Assembly (NCBI RefSeq): GCF_012033695.1
Contig: NZ_JAAVJI010000002.1
Coordinates: forward strand, 124,001 to 188,000
Direction of reading: 5' to 3'
DNA: 64,000 nt
Source: Pseudomonas quercus
GTDB taxonomy: Bacteria; Pseudomonadota; Gammaproteobacteria; Pseudomonadales; Pseudomonadaceae
The notes below the pieces were generated by a model. That model was not told the origin of the DNA. It saw only the letters and a list, made by a program, of their open reading frames with translations, and did not search any database. This document shows positions 53,701 to 64,000 of the stretch, piece after piece (within the stretch, counting starts at the first letter, position 1; each line of letters opens with the position of its first letter). A program made the position numbers and the translations under genes.

Positions 53701-56541
53701 ATGGCGCAGCAGTATCAACCAGGACAACGCTGGATCAGCGACAGCGAAGCGGAACTGGGGCTGGGTACGGTCATCGCTCAGGACGGCCGCCTGCTGACAG
53801 TGCTCTACCCCTCTACCGGGGATACGCGCCAGTACGCACTGCGCAACGCCCCCCTCACCCGCGTACGGTTTTCACCCGGCGACTCGATCACGCACTTCGA
53901 GGGCTGGAAGCTGACCGTGCGCGAGGTGGAAGACGTGGATGGCCTGCTGGTGTACCACGGCTTCGATGCCCAGCACGAACCTCGTACCTTGCCGGAAACC
54001 CAGCTGTCCAACTTCATTCAGTTCCGCTTGCCCAGCGACCGCCTGTTTGCCGGGCAGATCGACCCCCTGCAATGGTTCTCGCTGCGCTATAACACCTTGC
54101 AGCACAGCAGCCGGCAGGTTCAGTCCTCGCTATGGGGCCTGGGCGGCGTACGCGCCCAACCCATTGCCCACCAGTTGCACATTGCTCGGGAAGTGGCAGA
54201 CCGTATCGCACCCCGCGTCCTGCTGGCGGACGAAGTCGGCCTGGGCAAGACCATCGAAGCCGGCCTGATCATTCATCGGCAGTTGCTCAGCGGCCGTGCC
54301 AGCCGCGTGCTTATCCTGCTGCCGGAAAACCTGCAACACCAATGGCTGGTGGAAATGCGCCGCCGCTTCAACCTCGAAGTGGCTTTGTTCGATGCCGAGC
54401 GCTTCCTGGAAAGCGATGCCAGCAACCCGTTCGACGATGCCCAATTGGCCTTGGTATCCCTGGAGTGGCTGACCGAATCGGAAAAGGCCCAGGACGCCCT
54501 GTTTGCGGCAGGCTGGGACATGCTGGTGGTGGACGAAGCGCACCATCTGGTCTGGCACCCGGAAAAACCTAGCCCGGAGTACAGCCTGGTCGATCAACTG
54601 GCCCAGGTGATTCCAAGCGTGCTGCTGCTGACAGCCACCCCCGAGCAACTGGGCCTGGACAGCCACTTCGCCCGCCTGCGCTTGCTGGACCCGAACCGCT
54701 TCCATGACCTGGAAGCCTTCCGCCGGGAGAGTGAACACTACAAACCCATCGCTGAAGCAGTGCAGGAACTGCTGGAGCAGGGCCGGCTGTCCCAGGCGGC
54801 ACACAAGACCATCCATGATTTCCTGGGTGCCGAGGGTGAGGCACTGCTGGGCGCGGTACAGGACGGTGACGCTGAAGCCAGTGCGCGCCTGATCCGCGAG
54901 CTGCTGGACCGCCACGGTACAGGCCGCGTGCTGTTCCGTAATACCCGTGCGGCTATCCAGGGTTTCCCCGAGCGCGAGCTGCATGCCTGTGCGCTGGACG
55001 CGCCGGTGGAATATGCCGAGTTACGCGGCCTTCAGGCGCTGCATCCGGAGCTGGTGGTAGAACCCGCACAGGGCGAAACGGACGACAACCGCTGGTGGCG
55101 CTTCGACCCACGGGTAACCTGGTTGATCGACACGCTGAAGTCGCTGAAAAAGGTCAAAGTGCTGGTGATCTGCGCACGTGCCGAAACGGCCATGGACCTG
55201 GAAGACGCGCTGCGCGTGCGCTCCGGTATTCCGGCTACCACCTTCCACGAAGGCATGAGCATTCTGGAACGTGACCGCGCGGCAGCCTACTTCGCGGACG
55301 AGGAATACGGCGCGCAAGTGCTCATCTGTTCGGAAATCGGCTCTGAAGGGCGCAACTTCCAGTTTGCTCACCACTTGGTATTGTTCGACCTGCCTGCCCA
55401 CCCAGACCTGCTCGAACAACGCATTGGCCGCCTGGACCGCATCGGCCAGAAGCACGTGATTCAGTTGCACGTACCCTACCTGGCCGGCACGCCACAAGCG
55501 CGGCAGTTCCGCTGGTACCATGAAGCCCTGAACGCATTCCTTGCCACCTGCCCCACTGGCAACACGCTCCAGCACCGCTATGGCGAACAACTTCAGGCCC
55601 AGCTTGAAGGGGGTAGCGACGCAGCATTCGATGCCTTGATTCTGGAGGCCCGTGCCGAGCGCGAGAAACTGGAGGCCGAGCTGCACAGCGGCCGCGACCG
55701 GCTGCTGGAGCTTAACTCCGGTGGTGCGGGCGAGGGCCAGGCGCTGGTCGAGGCCATTGAAGAGCAAGACGATCAGTTCGCCTTGCCTATCTATATGGAA
55801 ACCCTGTTCGACGCCTTCGGTATCGACAGCGAGGACCATTCGGAAAACGCCCTCATCCTCAAACCTAGTGAAAAGATGCTGGACGCCAGCTTCCCTCTCG
55901 GCGACGACGAAGGTGTGACCATCACCTATGACCGCCAACAGGCGTTGTCACGTGAAGACATGCAGTTCCTGACTTGGGAACACCCGATGGTTCAGGGTGG
56001 CATGGACCTGGTGCTGTCCGGCTCCATGGGCAACACGGCCGTAGCGCTGATCAAGAACAAGGCGCTCAAGCCCGGGACGGTATTGCTCGAACTGCTTTAC
56101 GTCAGTGAAGCTGTAGCGCCAAGGGCCCTGCAACTTGGCCGCTTCCTGCCGCCTGTGGCCTTGCGCTGCCTGCTGGACGGCAATGGCAACGACCTGGCGC
56201 CACGTGTGGCCTTTGAAACCCTTAACGACCAGCTTGAAAGCGTGCCCAAGGGCAGCGCCAACAAGTTCATCCAAGCGCAGCGGGATGCACTGGGGCCCCG
56301 TATCAATGCGGCCGAGGCCAAGGTTGCGCCACGCCATGCAGAGCGCGTGGCCGAAGCGCAGCGGCGCCTGGCAGCCGAGCTGGACGAGGAAATCGCTCGC
56401 CTGACCGCCTTACGCGCCATCAACCCCAGTGTACGGGAGAGCGAGGTTCAAGCCCTGCGCGACCAGCGCGAGCAAGGCATGGAAATGCTATCGAAAGCGG
56501 CCTTGCGGCTTGAGGCGATTCGGGTATTGGTAGCCGGCTGA
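53701..56541 (+). CDS. rapA: RNA polymerase-associated Swi2/Snf2 ATPase RapA (HepA)
   Basis: 946 residues, near the E. coli RapA length (968). N-terminal Tudor-like domains (about 1-110) precede the Snf2 ATPase with Walker [16 protein letters not shown] and DEAH box VVDEAHHL, and the helicase C-terminal lobe with [20 protein letters not shown] and [11 protein letters not shown]. RapA binds RNA polymerase and recycles it from stalled post-termination complexes. It stands alone, preceded by GGAG and followed directly by a tandem repeat array. Confidence 0.97.
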   Translation: MAQQYQPGQRWISDSEAELGLGTVIAQDGRLLTVLYPSTGDTRQYALRNAPLTRVRFSPGDSITHFEGWKLTVREVEDVDGLLVYHGFDAQHEPRTLPETQLSNFIQFRLPSDRLFAGQIDPLQWFSLRYNTLQHSSRQVQSSLWGLGGVRAQPIAHQLHIAREVADRIAPRVLLADEVGLGKTIEAGLIIHRQLLSGRASRVLILLPENLQHQWLVEMRRRFNLEVALFDAERFLESDASNPFDDAQLALVSLEWLTESEKAQDALFAAGWDMLVVDEAHHLVWHPEKPSPEYSLVDQLAQVIPSVLLLTATPEQLGLDSHFARLRLLDPNRFHDLEAFRRESEHYKPIAEAVQELLEQGRLSQAAHKTIHDFLGAEGEALLGAVQDGDAEASARLIRELLDRHGTGRVLFRNTRAAIQGFPERELHACALDAPVEYAELRGLQALHPELVVEPAQGETDDNRWWRFDPRVTWLIDTLKSLKKVKVLVICARAETAMDLEDALRVRSGIPATTFHEGMSILERDRAAAYFADEEYGAQVLICSEIGSEGRNFQFAHHLVLFDLPAHPDLLEQRIGRLDRIGQKHVIQLHVPYLAGTPQARQFRWYHEALNAFLATCPTGNTLQHRYGEQLQAQLEGGSDAAFDALILEARAEREKLEAELHSGRDRLLELNSGGAGEGQALVEAIEEQDDQFALPIYMETLFDAFGIDSEDHSENALILKPSEKMLDASFPLGDDEGVTITYDRQQALSREDMQFLTWEHPMVQGGMDLVLSGSMGNTAVALIKNKALKPGTVLLELLYVSEAVAPRALQLGRFLPPVALRCLLDGNGNDLAPRVAFETLNDQLESVPKGSANKFIQAQRDALGPRINAAEAKVAPRHAERVAEAQRRLAAELDEEIARLTALRAINPSVRESEVQALRDQREQGMEMLSKAALRLEAIRVLVAG

Positions 56542-56565
56542 TCTCACGGGGGCAAGGCCGGCAAA

Positions 56566-57353
56566 TTCCCGGCCTACGCCCTCACCTTCGAACAGCCCCA
56601 CAGCAGACCGCGCGTGCTTTTGTAGGCGCTGGCGCAGCCTGCGAACTGGTCCCCAGATGATAGGTACCAAGCGAGCAGTTCCCGGCCTACGCCTTCGGCT
56701 TCGACCAGTCCCACAGCAGACCGCGCGTGTTTTTGTAGGAGCTGGCGCAGCCTGCGAACTGGTCCCCAGATGATAGGTACCAAGCGGGCAGTTCCCGGCC
56801 TACGCCTTCGGCTTCGACCAGTCCCGCAGCAGACCACGCGGTTTTTGTAGGCGCTGGCGCAGCCTGCGAACTGGTCCCCAGATGATAGGTACCAAGCGAG
56901 CAGTTCCCGGCCTACGCCTTCGGCTTCGACCAGTCCCACAGCAGACCACGCGTGTTTTTTGTAGGCGCTGGCGCAGCCTGCGAAATGGTCCCCAGATCAT
57001 AGGTACCAAGCGGGCAGTCCCGGCCTACGCCCTCACCTTCGAACAGCCCCACAGCAGACCGCGCGTGCTTTTGTAGGCGCTGGCGCAGCCTGCGAACTGG
57101 TCCCCAGATGATAGGTACCAAGCGAGCAGTTCCCGGCCTACGCCTCGGCTTCGAACAGCCCCACAGCAGACCACGCGGTTTTTGTAGGCGCTGGCGCAGC
57201 CTGCGAACCTGGCCCTCAGATGGCATGTACCAAGCGGCCAATTCCCGGCCTACGCCTTCGGCTTCGACCAGTCCTACAGCAGACCACGCGTGTTTTTGTA
57301 GGCGCTGGCGAAGCCTGCGAACGGGTTTCAAGCTGATAGGTACCAAGCGAGCA
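56566..57353 (+). repeat. Seven tandem copies of an about 113-bp repeat
   Basis: Units start at TTCCCGGCCTACGCC at 56566, 56679, 56792, 56904, 57017, 57130 and 57242, spacing 112-113 bp. Each contains a CTTCG-rich part, CAGCAGACC, a T-run, then TGTAGGCGCTGGCGCAGCC (able to form a stem) and GATAGGTACCAAGCG. Copies differ by single bases, small indels around the T-run and swaps between CCTTCGGCTTCGACCAG and CCTCACCTTCGAACAG forms. The short open frames across it are repeats of one another and not genes. Confidence 0.95.
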
Positions 57354-57380
57354 GTTCACGCACTCTATTAGGGCAGCCTC

Positions 57381-57686
57381 TCAGTTGCTTGCCCTCTCCT
57401 GGAACACAACCCAGGGTGAAACGACAACAGCCCACAATTCAGGGTCGCGCTCCAACAGGTCCGCCGCCCTGCCCTCACCCACTTTAGCGACCTCGCCAGC
57501 GTCTAGCCACGTGCTTAGCTGAGCATGATTGTTATTGGCCATGGCTTCAGCAACTGCAATCAGGTCCAACTCGGCAGCGACCCACAACAGTGCGCCGCGC
57601 GCAAAGAACGGCTGCAGTTCCTGCCAGTTGATTCTTGCCGTCTCGCCGAGCAGTTTGGCATAGAGGGTGCTTGTCTGTTGCGTCAT
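57381..57686 (-). CDS. DUF2288 family protein
   Basis: 101 residues. LYAKLLGETARINWQELQPFFARGALLWV, then ELDLIAVAEA and ADLLERDPELWAVVVSPWVVFQER, match the DUF2288 family closely in order and length. Cytoplasmic, acidic; function unknown. It ends 28 nt from the repeat array. Confidence 0.88.
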   Translation of the reverse strand: MTQQTSTLYAKLLGETARINWQELQPFFARGALLWVAAELDLIAVAEAMANNNHAQLSTWLDAGEVAKVGEGRAADLLERDPELWAVVVSPWVVFQERASN

Positions 57687-58044
57687 GGGCCTGGCCTGAG
57701 AAGGAAAGTAGCGGCAATGATAGCGGCTAGCGCTTTTCTGAAAAACCTGGTTTCAACTTCACGTACCGAATAAAACACCTGTATTTCCTGGGTGTTAGCG
57801 TGATAAAAGGCACTTACTCGTCGAAAATCTGTAAGAAACTTTCATATAAGCGACATCGACGCGATGCCCGGCAACTGGCCAGCTTTTCAATGGATCAAGG
57901 GGCAAACTACACTGCCTTCGCGATACCGAGACACACTGGCCACGCCGGTCGATTATGGTGCAAACCTGCAATGGCAGGCGCAGCAGTACCGGTCCGCGGC
58001 CTGCCGCACGGACTATAAGAACTAAAACACGAGAGTGGAGCCTT
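57687..58044 (+). other. Intergenic region with the braC leader
   Basis: 358 bases between divergent genes. No small gene is supported. The last 30 nt before braC contain AAGAACTAAAACA, a near-match to the Crc/Hfq motif. I could not fix a promoter; no sigma-54 site is visible. Confidence 0.5.
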
Positions 58045-59160
58045 ATGCACAACACCAAGATGTCCAAACTGTTTGCCGCCATGGTATTGGCTGGCGCCGC
58101 CAGCTACTCGTTCGCCGCTGACACCATCAAGGTCGGCATCGCTGGCCCTAAGACCGGCCCTGTGGCCGAGTACGGTGCCATGCAATTCCGCGGTGCGCTC
58201 ATGGCAGTCGACCAGATCAACGCCAAGGGCGGTGTGGACGGTAAGAAGCTTGAGGCGGTCACCTACGACGATGCCTGTGACCCCAAGCAGGCCGTAGCGG
58301 TCGCTAACAAGGTCGTCAACGATGGCGTGAAGTTCGTGGTCGGCCACCTGTGCTCCAGCTCTACCCAGCCGGCCTCGGACGTCTATGAAGACGAAGGCAT
58401 CCTGATGGTCACCCCGGCAGCCACCAGCCCGGACATCACCAGCCGTGGCTACAAGCTGGTCTTCCGCACCATTGGCCTGGACAGCGCCCAGGGCCCTGCC
58501 GCCGGCAACTATATCGCTGACCACGTGAAACCCAAGATTGTGGCCGTGGTGCACGACAAGCAGCAGTACGGTGAGGGCATTGCCACCGCGGTCAAACAGA
58601 CCCTGGAAGGCAAAGGCGTAAAAGTGGCCGTGTTCGAGGGCATCAATGCCGGTGACAAGGACTTCTCTTCGCTGATTGCCAAGCTCAAGCAGGCTAACGT
58701 GGACTTCGTGTACTACGGCGGCTACCACCCGGAGCTGGGTCAGATCCTGCGCCAGGCCAAGGAAAAGGGCCTGAATGCCAAGTTCATGGGCCCTGAGGGC
58801 GTCGGCAACGACTCCATCTCCCAGATTGCCGGTGAAGCCTCTGAAGGCCTGTTGGTGACCCTGCCAAAATCCTTCGACCAGGACCCAGCCAACCAGGCCC
58901 TGACCCAGGCGTTCAAGGACAAGAAAGAAGACCCAAGCGGTCCGTTCGTGTATCCGTCCTACACTGCCGTGCAGCTGATCGCCGACGGCATCACCGCCGC
59001 GAAAAGCGAAGAGCCCGAAGACGTTGCGAAGGCGCTTCACTCCGGCACCTTCAAAACCCCAATGGGCGAACTGAGCTACGACGACAAAGGCGACCTCAAG
59101 AACTTCCAGTTCGTGGTTTACGAATGGCACTACGGCAAGCCTAAGACCGAAGCGAAGTAA
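58045..59160 (+). CDS. braC: Branched-chain amino acid ABC transporter, periplasmic binding protein
   Basis: 371 residues. Signal peptide about 1-24 (MHNTKMSKLFAAMVLAGAASYSFAADTIK). The mature protein has the LivJ fold: KVGIAGPKTGPVAEYG, CDPKQAVAVANKVVNDGVKFVVGHLCSSSTQPASD and VYYGGYHPELGQI. It binds leucine, isoleucine, valine and often alanine or threonine in the periplasm. A longer frame upstream lacks the signal peptide. It has its own terminator, so it can be expressed above the membrane and ATPase genes, as usual. Confidence 0.96.
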   Translation: MHNTKMSKLFAAMVLAGAASYSFAADTIKVGIAGPKTGPVAEYGAMQFRGALMAVDQINAKGGVDGKKLEAVTYDDACDPKQAVAVANKVVNDGVKFVVGHLCSSSTQPASDVYEDEGILMVTPAATSPDITSRGYKLVFRTIGLDSAQGPAAGNYIADHVKPKIVAVVHDKQQYGEGIATAVKQTLEGKGVKVAVFEGINAGDKDFSSLIAKLKQANVDFVYYGGYHPELGQILRQAKEKGLNAKFMGPEGVGNDSISQIAGEASEGLLVTLPKSFDQDPANQALTQAFKDKKEDPSGPFVYPSYTAVQLIADGITAAKSEEPEDVAKALHSGTFKTPMGELSYDDKGDLKNFQFVVYEWHYGKPKTEAK

Positions 59161-59180
59161 CCCTCCCGCTACGGCCCACC

Positions 59181-59213
59181 AAAGCCCACTGCCCTGTGCA
59201 GTGGGCTTTGTTT
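59181..59213 (+). terminator. Terminator between braC and braD
   Basis: Perfect 12-bp stem AAAGCCCACTGC / GCAGTGGGCTTT with a 5-nt loop, then GTTTT. It likely gives partial termination, setting the high ratio of binding protein to the rest of the system. Confidence 0.9.
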
Positions 59214-59376
59214 TACGAGCACCGAAGCCCTTGCCGCCCTGCGGCGAGCGCTTCCCCTGAAAATCTTAAAACCGTTACATGCGGTTCACCGGACCAGACG
59301 TGGCTGAACGCACCTTCAGAGTGTTGAACCACACGGCTGCTGGGGAAATGCCAACAGGTTTTTAGGAGCGCGGCAC

Positions 59377-60300
59377 ATGCCCGACATTTATCATTACTTG
59401 CAACAGCTGATCAACGGCCTCACCGTTGGCAGTACCTACGCCCTGATCGCCATTGGCTACACCATGGTGTACGGCATCATTGGCATGATCAACTTCGCCC
59501 ATGGCGAGGTGTACATGATCGGCTCCTACGTGGCGTTCATGGTCCTTGCAGGCCTGTCCATGATGGGCATCCACAGCTTGCCCGTGCTCATGATCGCCGG
59601 CTTTGCCGCCGCTATCGTGGTCACCAGCGCCTACGGCTACAGCATCGAACGCGTGGCCTATCGCCCGCTGCGCAACAGCAACCGCCTCATTCCACTGATT
59701 TCTGCGATCGGCATGTCCATCTTCCTGCAGAACGCGGTTCAGCTGTCTCAGGGGTCGGGCAACTTTGCCATCCCTAACCTGCTGCCCGGCGATGTACGCT
59801 TCGGGCCAGGTGGGTCACAGGAAGTATTGATTTCCTACATGCAGATCCTGGTCTTCGTGGTAACGGTCGCCACCATGTACGGCCTTACCCTGTTCATTTC
59901 CCGCTCGCGCATGGGGCGTGCCTGCCGTGCGTGTGCCGAAGACATGAAAATGGCCAGCCTGCTGGGCATCAACACCAACGGTGTGATTGCTCTGACGTTC
60001 GTGATCGGTGCAGCGCTGGCTGCGGTAGCCGCCATGCTGCTGAGCATGCAATACGGTGTCATCAACCCCAATGCAGGTTTCCTGGTAGGCCTGAAGGCCT
60101 TCACCGCTGCGGTACTGGGCGGCATCGGCAGTATCCCTGGCGCCATGCTGGGCGGGCTGGTGCTTGGGGTCGCCGAGGCCTTCGGTGCCGATGTGTTTGG
60201 CGACCAGTACAAAGACGTTGTCGCCTTTGGCCTGCTCGTGCTGGTGTTGCTGTTCCGCCCGACCGGCATTCTCGGTCGCCCGGAGGTTGAGAAGGTATGA
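59377..60300 (+). CDS. braD: High-affinity branched-chain amino acid permease, LivH type
   Basis: 307 residues, about eight membrane segments. [32 protein letters not shown] at the start and [28 protein letters not shown] near the end are signatures of LivH. AGGAG lies 7 nt upstream. Its stop overlaps braE by 4 nt. Confidence 0.95.
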   Translation: MPDIYHYLQQLINGLTVGSTYALIAIGYTMVYGIIGMINFAHGEVYMIGSYVAFMVLAGLSMMGIHSLPVLMIAGFAAAIVVTSAYGYSIERVAYRPLRNSNRLIPLISAIGMSIFLQNAVQLSQGSGNFAIPNLLPGDVRFGPGGSQEVLISYMQILVFVVTVATMYGLTLFISRSRMGRACRACAEDMKMASLLGINTNGVIALTFVIGAALAAVAAMLLSMQYGVINPNAGFLVGLKAFTAAVLGGIGSIPGAMLGGLVLGVAEAFGADVFGDQYKDVVAFGLLVLVLLFRPTGILGRPEVEKV

Positions 60301-61546
60301 GCAAATCAATCAAGTCGGCGCTGTTCAGCGCCTTGCTGGTATGGGCAGTGGCCTATCCCGTATTCGGGCTCAAGCTGGTGTTTTCAGGGGTGACCTTGCA
60401 GGTGCAGGGTGCCGATACCACAACTGTCATCGTCATTGCCCTGTGTTCGATTGCACTGTTCATTCGGGTATTGGTGGCCAGCCGTACAGCCGGCACCCCG
60501 AGTGCAGATCGCAAGCCTTGGGTGCCTGCCGGTGTCTCTTCCTGGCTGACCCTTCCCAGCACCCAACGCTGGGGCTTGGCCGCGCTGATCGTTTTGGCCT
60601 TCATATGGCCGTTCTTCGGCTCCCGTGGCGCAGTGGACATCGCTACCCTGGTGCTTATCTACGTGATGCTGGGCCTGGGCCTGAACATCGTGGTAGGCCT
60701 GGCAGGGCTACTGGACCTAGGCTACGTGGGCTTCTACGCCGTGGGCGCCTACAGCTATGCCCTGCTCTCCCACTACTATGGGCTCAGCTTCTGGGTATGC
60801 CTGCCACTGGCCGGCCTGTTCGCGGCGCTGTTCGGGTTCGTACTGGGCTTCCCCGTGCTGCGCCTGCGTGGCGACTACCTGGCTATCGTGACCCTGGGTT
60901 TTGGCGAGATCATTCGCATTTTCCTGCGCAACCTCACCAGCATCACGGGTGGCCCCAATGGTATCGGCAACATCGAAAAGCCTACGCTGTTCGGCTTGAG
61001 CTTCGAGCGTCGCGCGGCCGAAGGCGCTCAAACCTTCCACCAGTATTTCGGGCTGGACTACAACCCGGCAGACAAAGTGGTATTCCTCTACCTGATTGCC
61101 CTGCTGCTGGCGCTGGCGGCTTTGTTTGTGATCAATCGCTTGCTTCGCATGCCTATTGGCCGGGCCTGGGAAGCCTTGCGCGAGGATGAAATCGCCTGCC
61201 GTGCCCTGGGCCTGAACCCCACGGTGATCAAGCTCTCAGCATTTACGCTGGGTGCAGCCTTCGCGGGCTTTGCCGGCAGCTTCTTCGCCGCCCGGCAGGG
61301 GCTGGTCACACCCGAGTCATTCACCTTTATCGAATCGGCGATCATTCTGGCCATTGTGGTACTGGGCGGCATGGGGTCGCAGCTGGGCGTGATCCTGGCA
61401 GCGATCGTCATGATCCTGCTACCGGAGCTGATGCGTGAGTTCAGCGACTACCGCATGTTGATGTTCGGCGCCTTGATGGTGCTGATGATGGTATGGCGCC
61501 CGCAAGGGCTGCTGCCCATGCAACGCCCTCACATGGAGCTGGGCCG

Positions 61547-61550
<4 letters not shown>
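60297..61550 (+). CDS. braE: High-affinity branched-chain amino acid permease, LivM type
   Basis: 417 residues, about ten membrane segments, with the N-terminal extension common in Pseudomonas and Enterobacteria LivM. Family signatures [27 protein letters not shown] and [27 protein letters not shown] are clear. It pairs with BraD to form the membrane channel. Start and stop both overlap the neighbouring genes (ATGA), so translation is coupled. Confidence 0.95.
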
Positions 61551-62314
<764 letters not shown>

Positions 62315-62315
62315 G

Positions 62316-63017
62316 ATGCTGCAGTTTGAAAACGTATCGACCTTCTATGGCAAGATTCAGGCCTTGCACAGCGTGAATGTGGAGATCAATCAGGGCGAGA
62401 TCGTCACCCTGATCGGCGCCAACGGCGCAGGCAAGTCCACCTTGCTGATGACGTTGTGCGGCTCGCCACGAGCGCATTCGGGCAGTATTCGCTACCTGGG
62501 CGAGGAACTGGTGGGGCTGGAATCGGCGCAGATCATGCGCAAAAGCATTGCAGTAGTGCCTGAAGGCCGCCGCGTGTTCGCCCGCCTCACGGTGGAAGAG
62601 AACCTGGCCATGGGCGGCTTTTTCACGGAAAAAGCTGACTATGAAGCGCAGCTGGACACTGTGCTGGCGTTGTTCCCCCGCCTGAAGGAACGCTATGGGC
62701 AGCGCGGCGGCACCATGTCCGGCGGTGAACAACAAATGCTGGCTATCGGCCGCGCCTTGATGAGCAAGCCGAAGCTGTTGCTGCTGGACGAACCTTCATT
62801 GGGCCTGGCGCCTATCATCATTCAGCAGATCTTCGACATTATCGAACAGCTGCGACGTGATGGCGTGACGGTGTTTCTCGTGGAACAGAATGCCAACCAG
62901 GCGCTCAAGGTAGCTGACCGCGCCTATGTGCTGGAAAATGGCCGTGTGGTCATGACCGGGACGGGAGAAGCCCTGTTGACCGACCCCAAAGTGCGGGAGG
63001 CGTACCTGGGCGGATAA
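62316..63017 (+). CDS. braG: Branched-chain amino acid ABC transporter ATPase, LivF type
   Basis: 233 residues. Walker A GANGAGKST, signature TMSGGEQQMLAIGRALM, Walker B LLLLDEPSLGLAP and VVPEGRRVFARLTVEENL are typical of LivF. It starts one base after the braF stop, the last gene of the operon. I see no terminator in the 120 nt that follow. Confidence 0.96.
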   Translation: MLQFENVSTFYGKIQALHSVNVEINQGEIVTLIGANGAGKSTLLMTLCGSPRAHSGSIRYLGEELVGLESAQIMRKSIAVVPEGRRVFARLTVEENLAMGGFFTEKADYEAQLDTVLALFPRLKERYGQRGGTMSGGEQQMLAIGRALMSKPKLLLLDEPSLGLAPIIIQQIFDIIEQLRRDGVTVFLVEQNANQALKVADRAYVLENGRVVMTGTGEALLTDPKVREAYLGG

Positions 63018-63138
63018 CGCCGCAAGATTTCCGGCCGGGGCTGCGCAGCAAGGGCAGGCGGGGCAACAGTATCAGGTTGGGTACTAAATCCTCGTCGGGA
63101 ACGTGCTAACTTGGCTTCCCTTTACTAGGAGACCGACG

Positions 63139-63813
63139 ATGCTCGCTGCCCGCTCGCTGTTGCTTGCCACCCTGCTCCCCGTGTTTGCAGGCTGCCAGAT
63201 GCTGGGTTTGACCGGTGACGATACAGCGCCAACGCTCTCCGGCCAGACCCGTATGCAAGGCAGCCTGGCGACCGCCGAAGGCCACCTGCTGTTCACGCCA
63301 TGTACGGCCTCCCGCACGTTTGTAGTCACCGATAATGGCAAGACCGGCCTTGCTGAAGAGGCGGCGGCCTTCGGCCAGCAGCCAGGCCCCTTGTTCGCTG
63401 ACCTGCGTGGCCGCTTCGATGGTAACGCCGTTGAAGGCAGGCCAGGCCAGCTCAACCTTCAGACCCTCTACCGAGTAGAACCCGGCAACGGTGCCTGCAA
63501 GGACCCTAATTTCAAGTTGACGGCCTACGCCGCCCAGGGCAAAGGCTGGTCAGCTCAGGTCAACACCAATGGCATGAAGCTGGAGCGCGACGGCCAGCCT
63601 GCTTTGGCAGTGCCGTACGTGCAAGAGCAATTGCCTGGGGGGGCCACCAGCTTGAGCACCGAAGCCAACAACCAGCACATCGAACTGTGGCTGGCACCAC
63701 AGCGTTGCATGGAAGGCGACCGGGTGAGTTTTCTGACCGCCGAATTACGCGTGGGTACTCAAGTACAGCGCGGTTGCGCCTACCCCGGCGGCGCTCCGGC
63801 CGACGGACATTGA
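63139..63813 (+). CDS. Putative lipoprotein (COG3650-like)
   Basis: 224 residues. The N-terminus MLAARSLLLATLLPVFAGC is a lipoprotein signal with cysteine 19, the lipobox VFAGC being slightly off consensus at -3. The rest is a mostly beta domain with GQTRMQGSL, HLLFTPCTASRTF, and paired cysteines, as in the NlpE-like/COG3650 periplasmic proteins. Function unknown. AGGAG 8 nt upstream supports the ATG at 63139. Confidence 0.82.
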   Translation: MLAARSLLLATLLPVFAGCQMLGLTGDDTAPTLSGQTRMQGSLATAEGHLLFTPCTASRTFVVTDNGKTGLAEEAAAFGQQPGPLFADLRGRFDGNAVEGRPGQLNLQTLYRVEPGNGACKDPNFKLTAYAAQGKGWSAQVNTNGMKLERDGQPALAVPYVQEQLPGGATSLSTEANNQHIELWLAPQRCMEGDRVSFLTAELRVGTQVQRGCAYPGGAPADGH

Positions 63814-63846
63814 CCGCTCACCAGTGGCTGGCGCGCCCCGAGCGGG

Positions 63847-63852
63847 TATAAT
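63847..63852 (+). promoter_or_regulatory. -10 hexamer of the right-edge gene
   Basis: A perfect TATAAT about 48 bp before the ATG at 63901. No good -35 is found at 16-18 bp, so it may depend on an activator or be fortuitous. Confidence 0.35.
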
Positions 63853-63900
63853 TGCCGGCTTGCACTTGCGCCGCGATCGCGGCCGGCCACTGGACACCCC

Positions 63901-64000
63901 ATGCTACGAATTACCGAACTCAAACTTCCCCTGGACCATACTGACGAGGCGCTGCGCCACGCCATCGTTCAACGCCTGGCGATCGCAGACGCTGAGCTGT
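63901..64000 (+). CDS. FAD-dependent oxidoreductase (COG2509-like), 5' end only
   Basis: The first 33 codons (MLRITELKLPLDHTDEALRH...) are cut by the right edge. This opening is the characteristic start of the large uncharacterised FAD-dependent dehydrogenase family COG2509. The call rests only on those residues. Function unknown. Confidence 0.6.
   Translation, partial: MLRITELKLPLDHTDEALRHAIVQRLAIADAEL

Noticed and set aside
54130..54984. Minus-strand open frames inside rapA (also 55021-55938)
   Set aside because: Shadows of the rapA reading frame with no start signals or conserved motifs.
56574..57346. Short minus-strand proteins encoded across the repeat array
   Set aside because: They are repeated translations of the same non-coding unit in drifting frames.
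56566..57353. Possible CRISPR array
   Set aside because: Units are about 113 bp and nearly identical along their whole length, with no unique spacers and no cas genes nearby.

Overview
The window reads as chromosomal DNA of a Pseudomonas, most likely of the P. putida group. The evidence is the high-GC coding style, the gene families and the local gene orders: a KAS III gene, hrpA, two fadD genes, a phaJ-type hydratase and rapA lie together, and the class Ia ribonucleotide reductase carries two ATP-cones. No phage, plasmid or CRISPR locus is visible.

Layout. 1-3427 (minus) is a large DUF6543 / dermonecrotic-toxin-like gene cut by the left edge. 3500-8175 is a purine (urate to glyoxylate) catabolic cluster: uraH on the minus strand, then puuE-uraD-alc-allA and a Tsx/OmpK-type outer membrane channel on the plus strand. 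It has good sigma-54 promoter matches before puuE and before the channel gene, which fits use of purines as a nitrogen source. 8228-14813 holds a phosphopantetheinyl transferase, nrdA and nrdB. A Fic toxin-antitoxin pair sits between the two nrd genes, and tandem NrdR-box candidates precede each of them. 15682-23563 is a LysR gene and a divergent eight-gene catabolic operon: PanE-like, VOC, MaoC, CoA-transferase, AroE-like, AroQ-like, Gfo/Idh and an MHS transporter. Several of its ribosome-binding regions carry (AAN)n tracts of the kind bound by Hfq/Crc, including a (CAA)11 microsatellite that also encodes polyglutamine.

24507-24676 is a decayed copy of the transporter's 3' end. 24787-27469 is an alkylation-repair group (2OG-Fe(II) oxygenase, alkA, ada). 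A 171-bp MITE-like element separates alkA from ada, and the Ada protein has lost most of its sensor-domain zinc cysteines. 27523-43296 is mixed: a ClpP-like protein, exported and acetyltransferase proteins, tRNA-Val(GAC), an amino-acid monooxygenase/nitrilase/membrane-protein group, an alpha/beta hydrolase, an FNT channel, a metallo-beta-lactamase-fold hydrolase, a GAF histidine kinase, a soluble PAS chemoreceptor, a porin and a methyltransferase. 43339-56541 is the fatty-acid and RNA-helicase block (KAS III, hrpA, fadD1, fadD2, phaJ, rapA) with two small genes. 56566-57353 is an array of seven about 113-bp tandem repeats. 58045-63017 is the complete braC-braDEFG (livJHMGF) branched-chain amino acid ABC transporter. 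The right edge has a lipoprotein gene and the start of a FAD-dependent oxidoreductase gene.

How it fits together: most of the window serves nutrient scavenging (purines, an unknown polyol or alicyclic acid, amino acids, fatty acids), and the regulatory sequences visible (RpoN, Crc/Hfq-type, NrdR, DnaA) match those roles. All family calls come from reading motifs; no database search was run.
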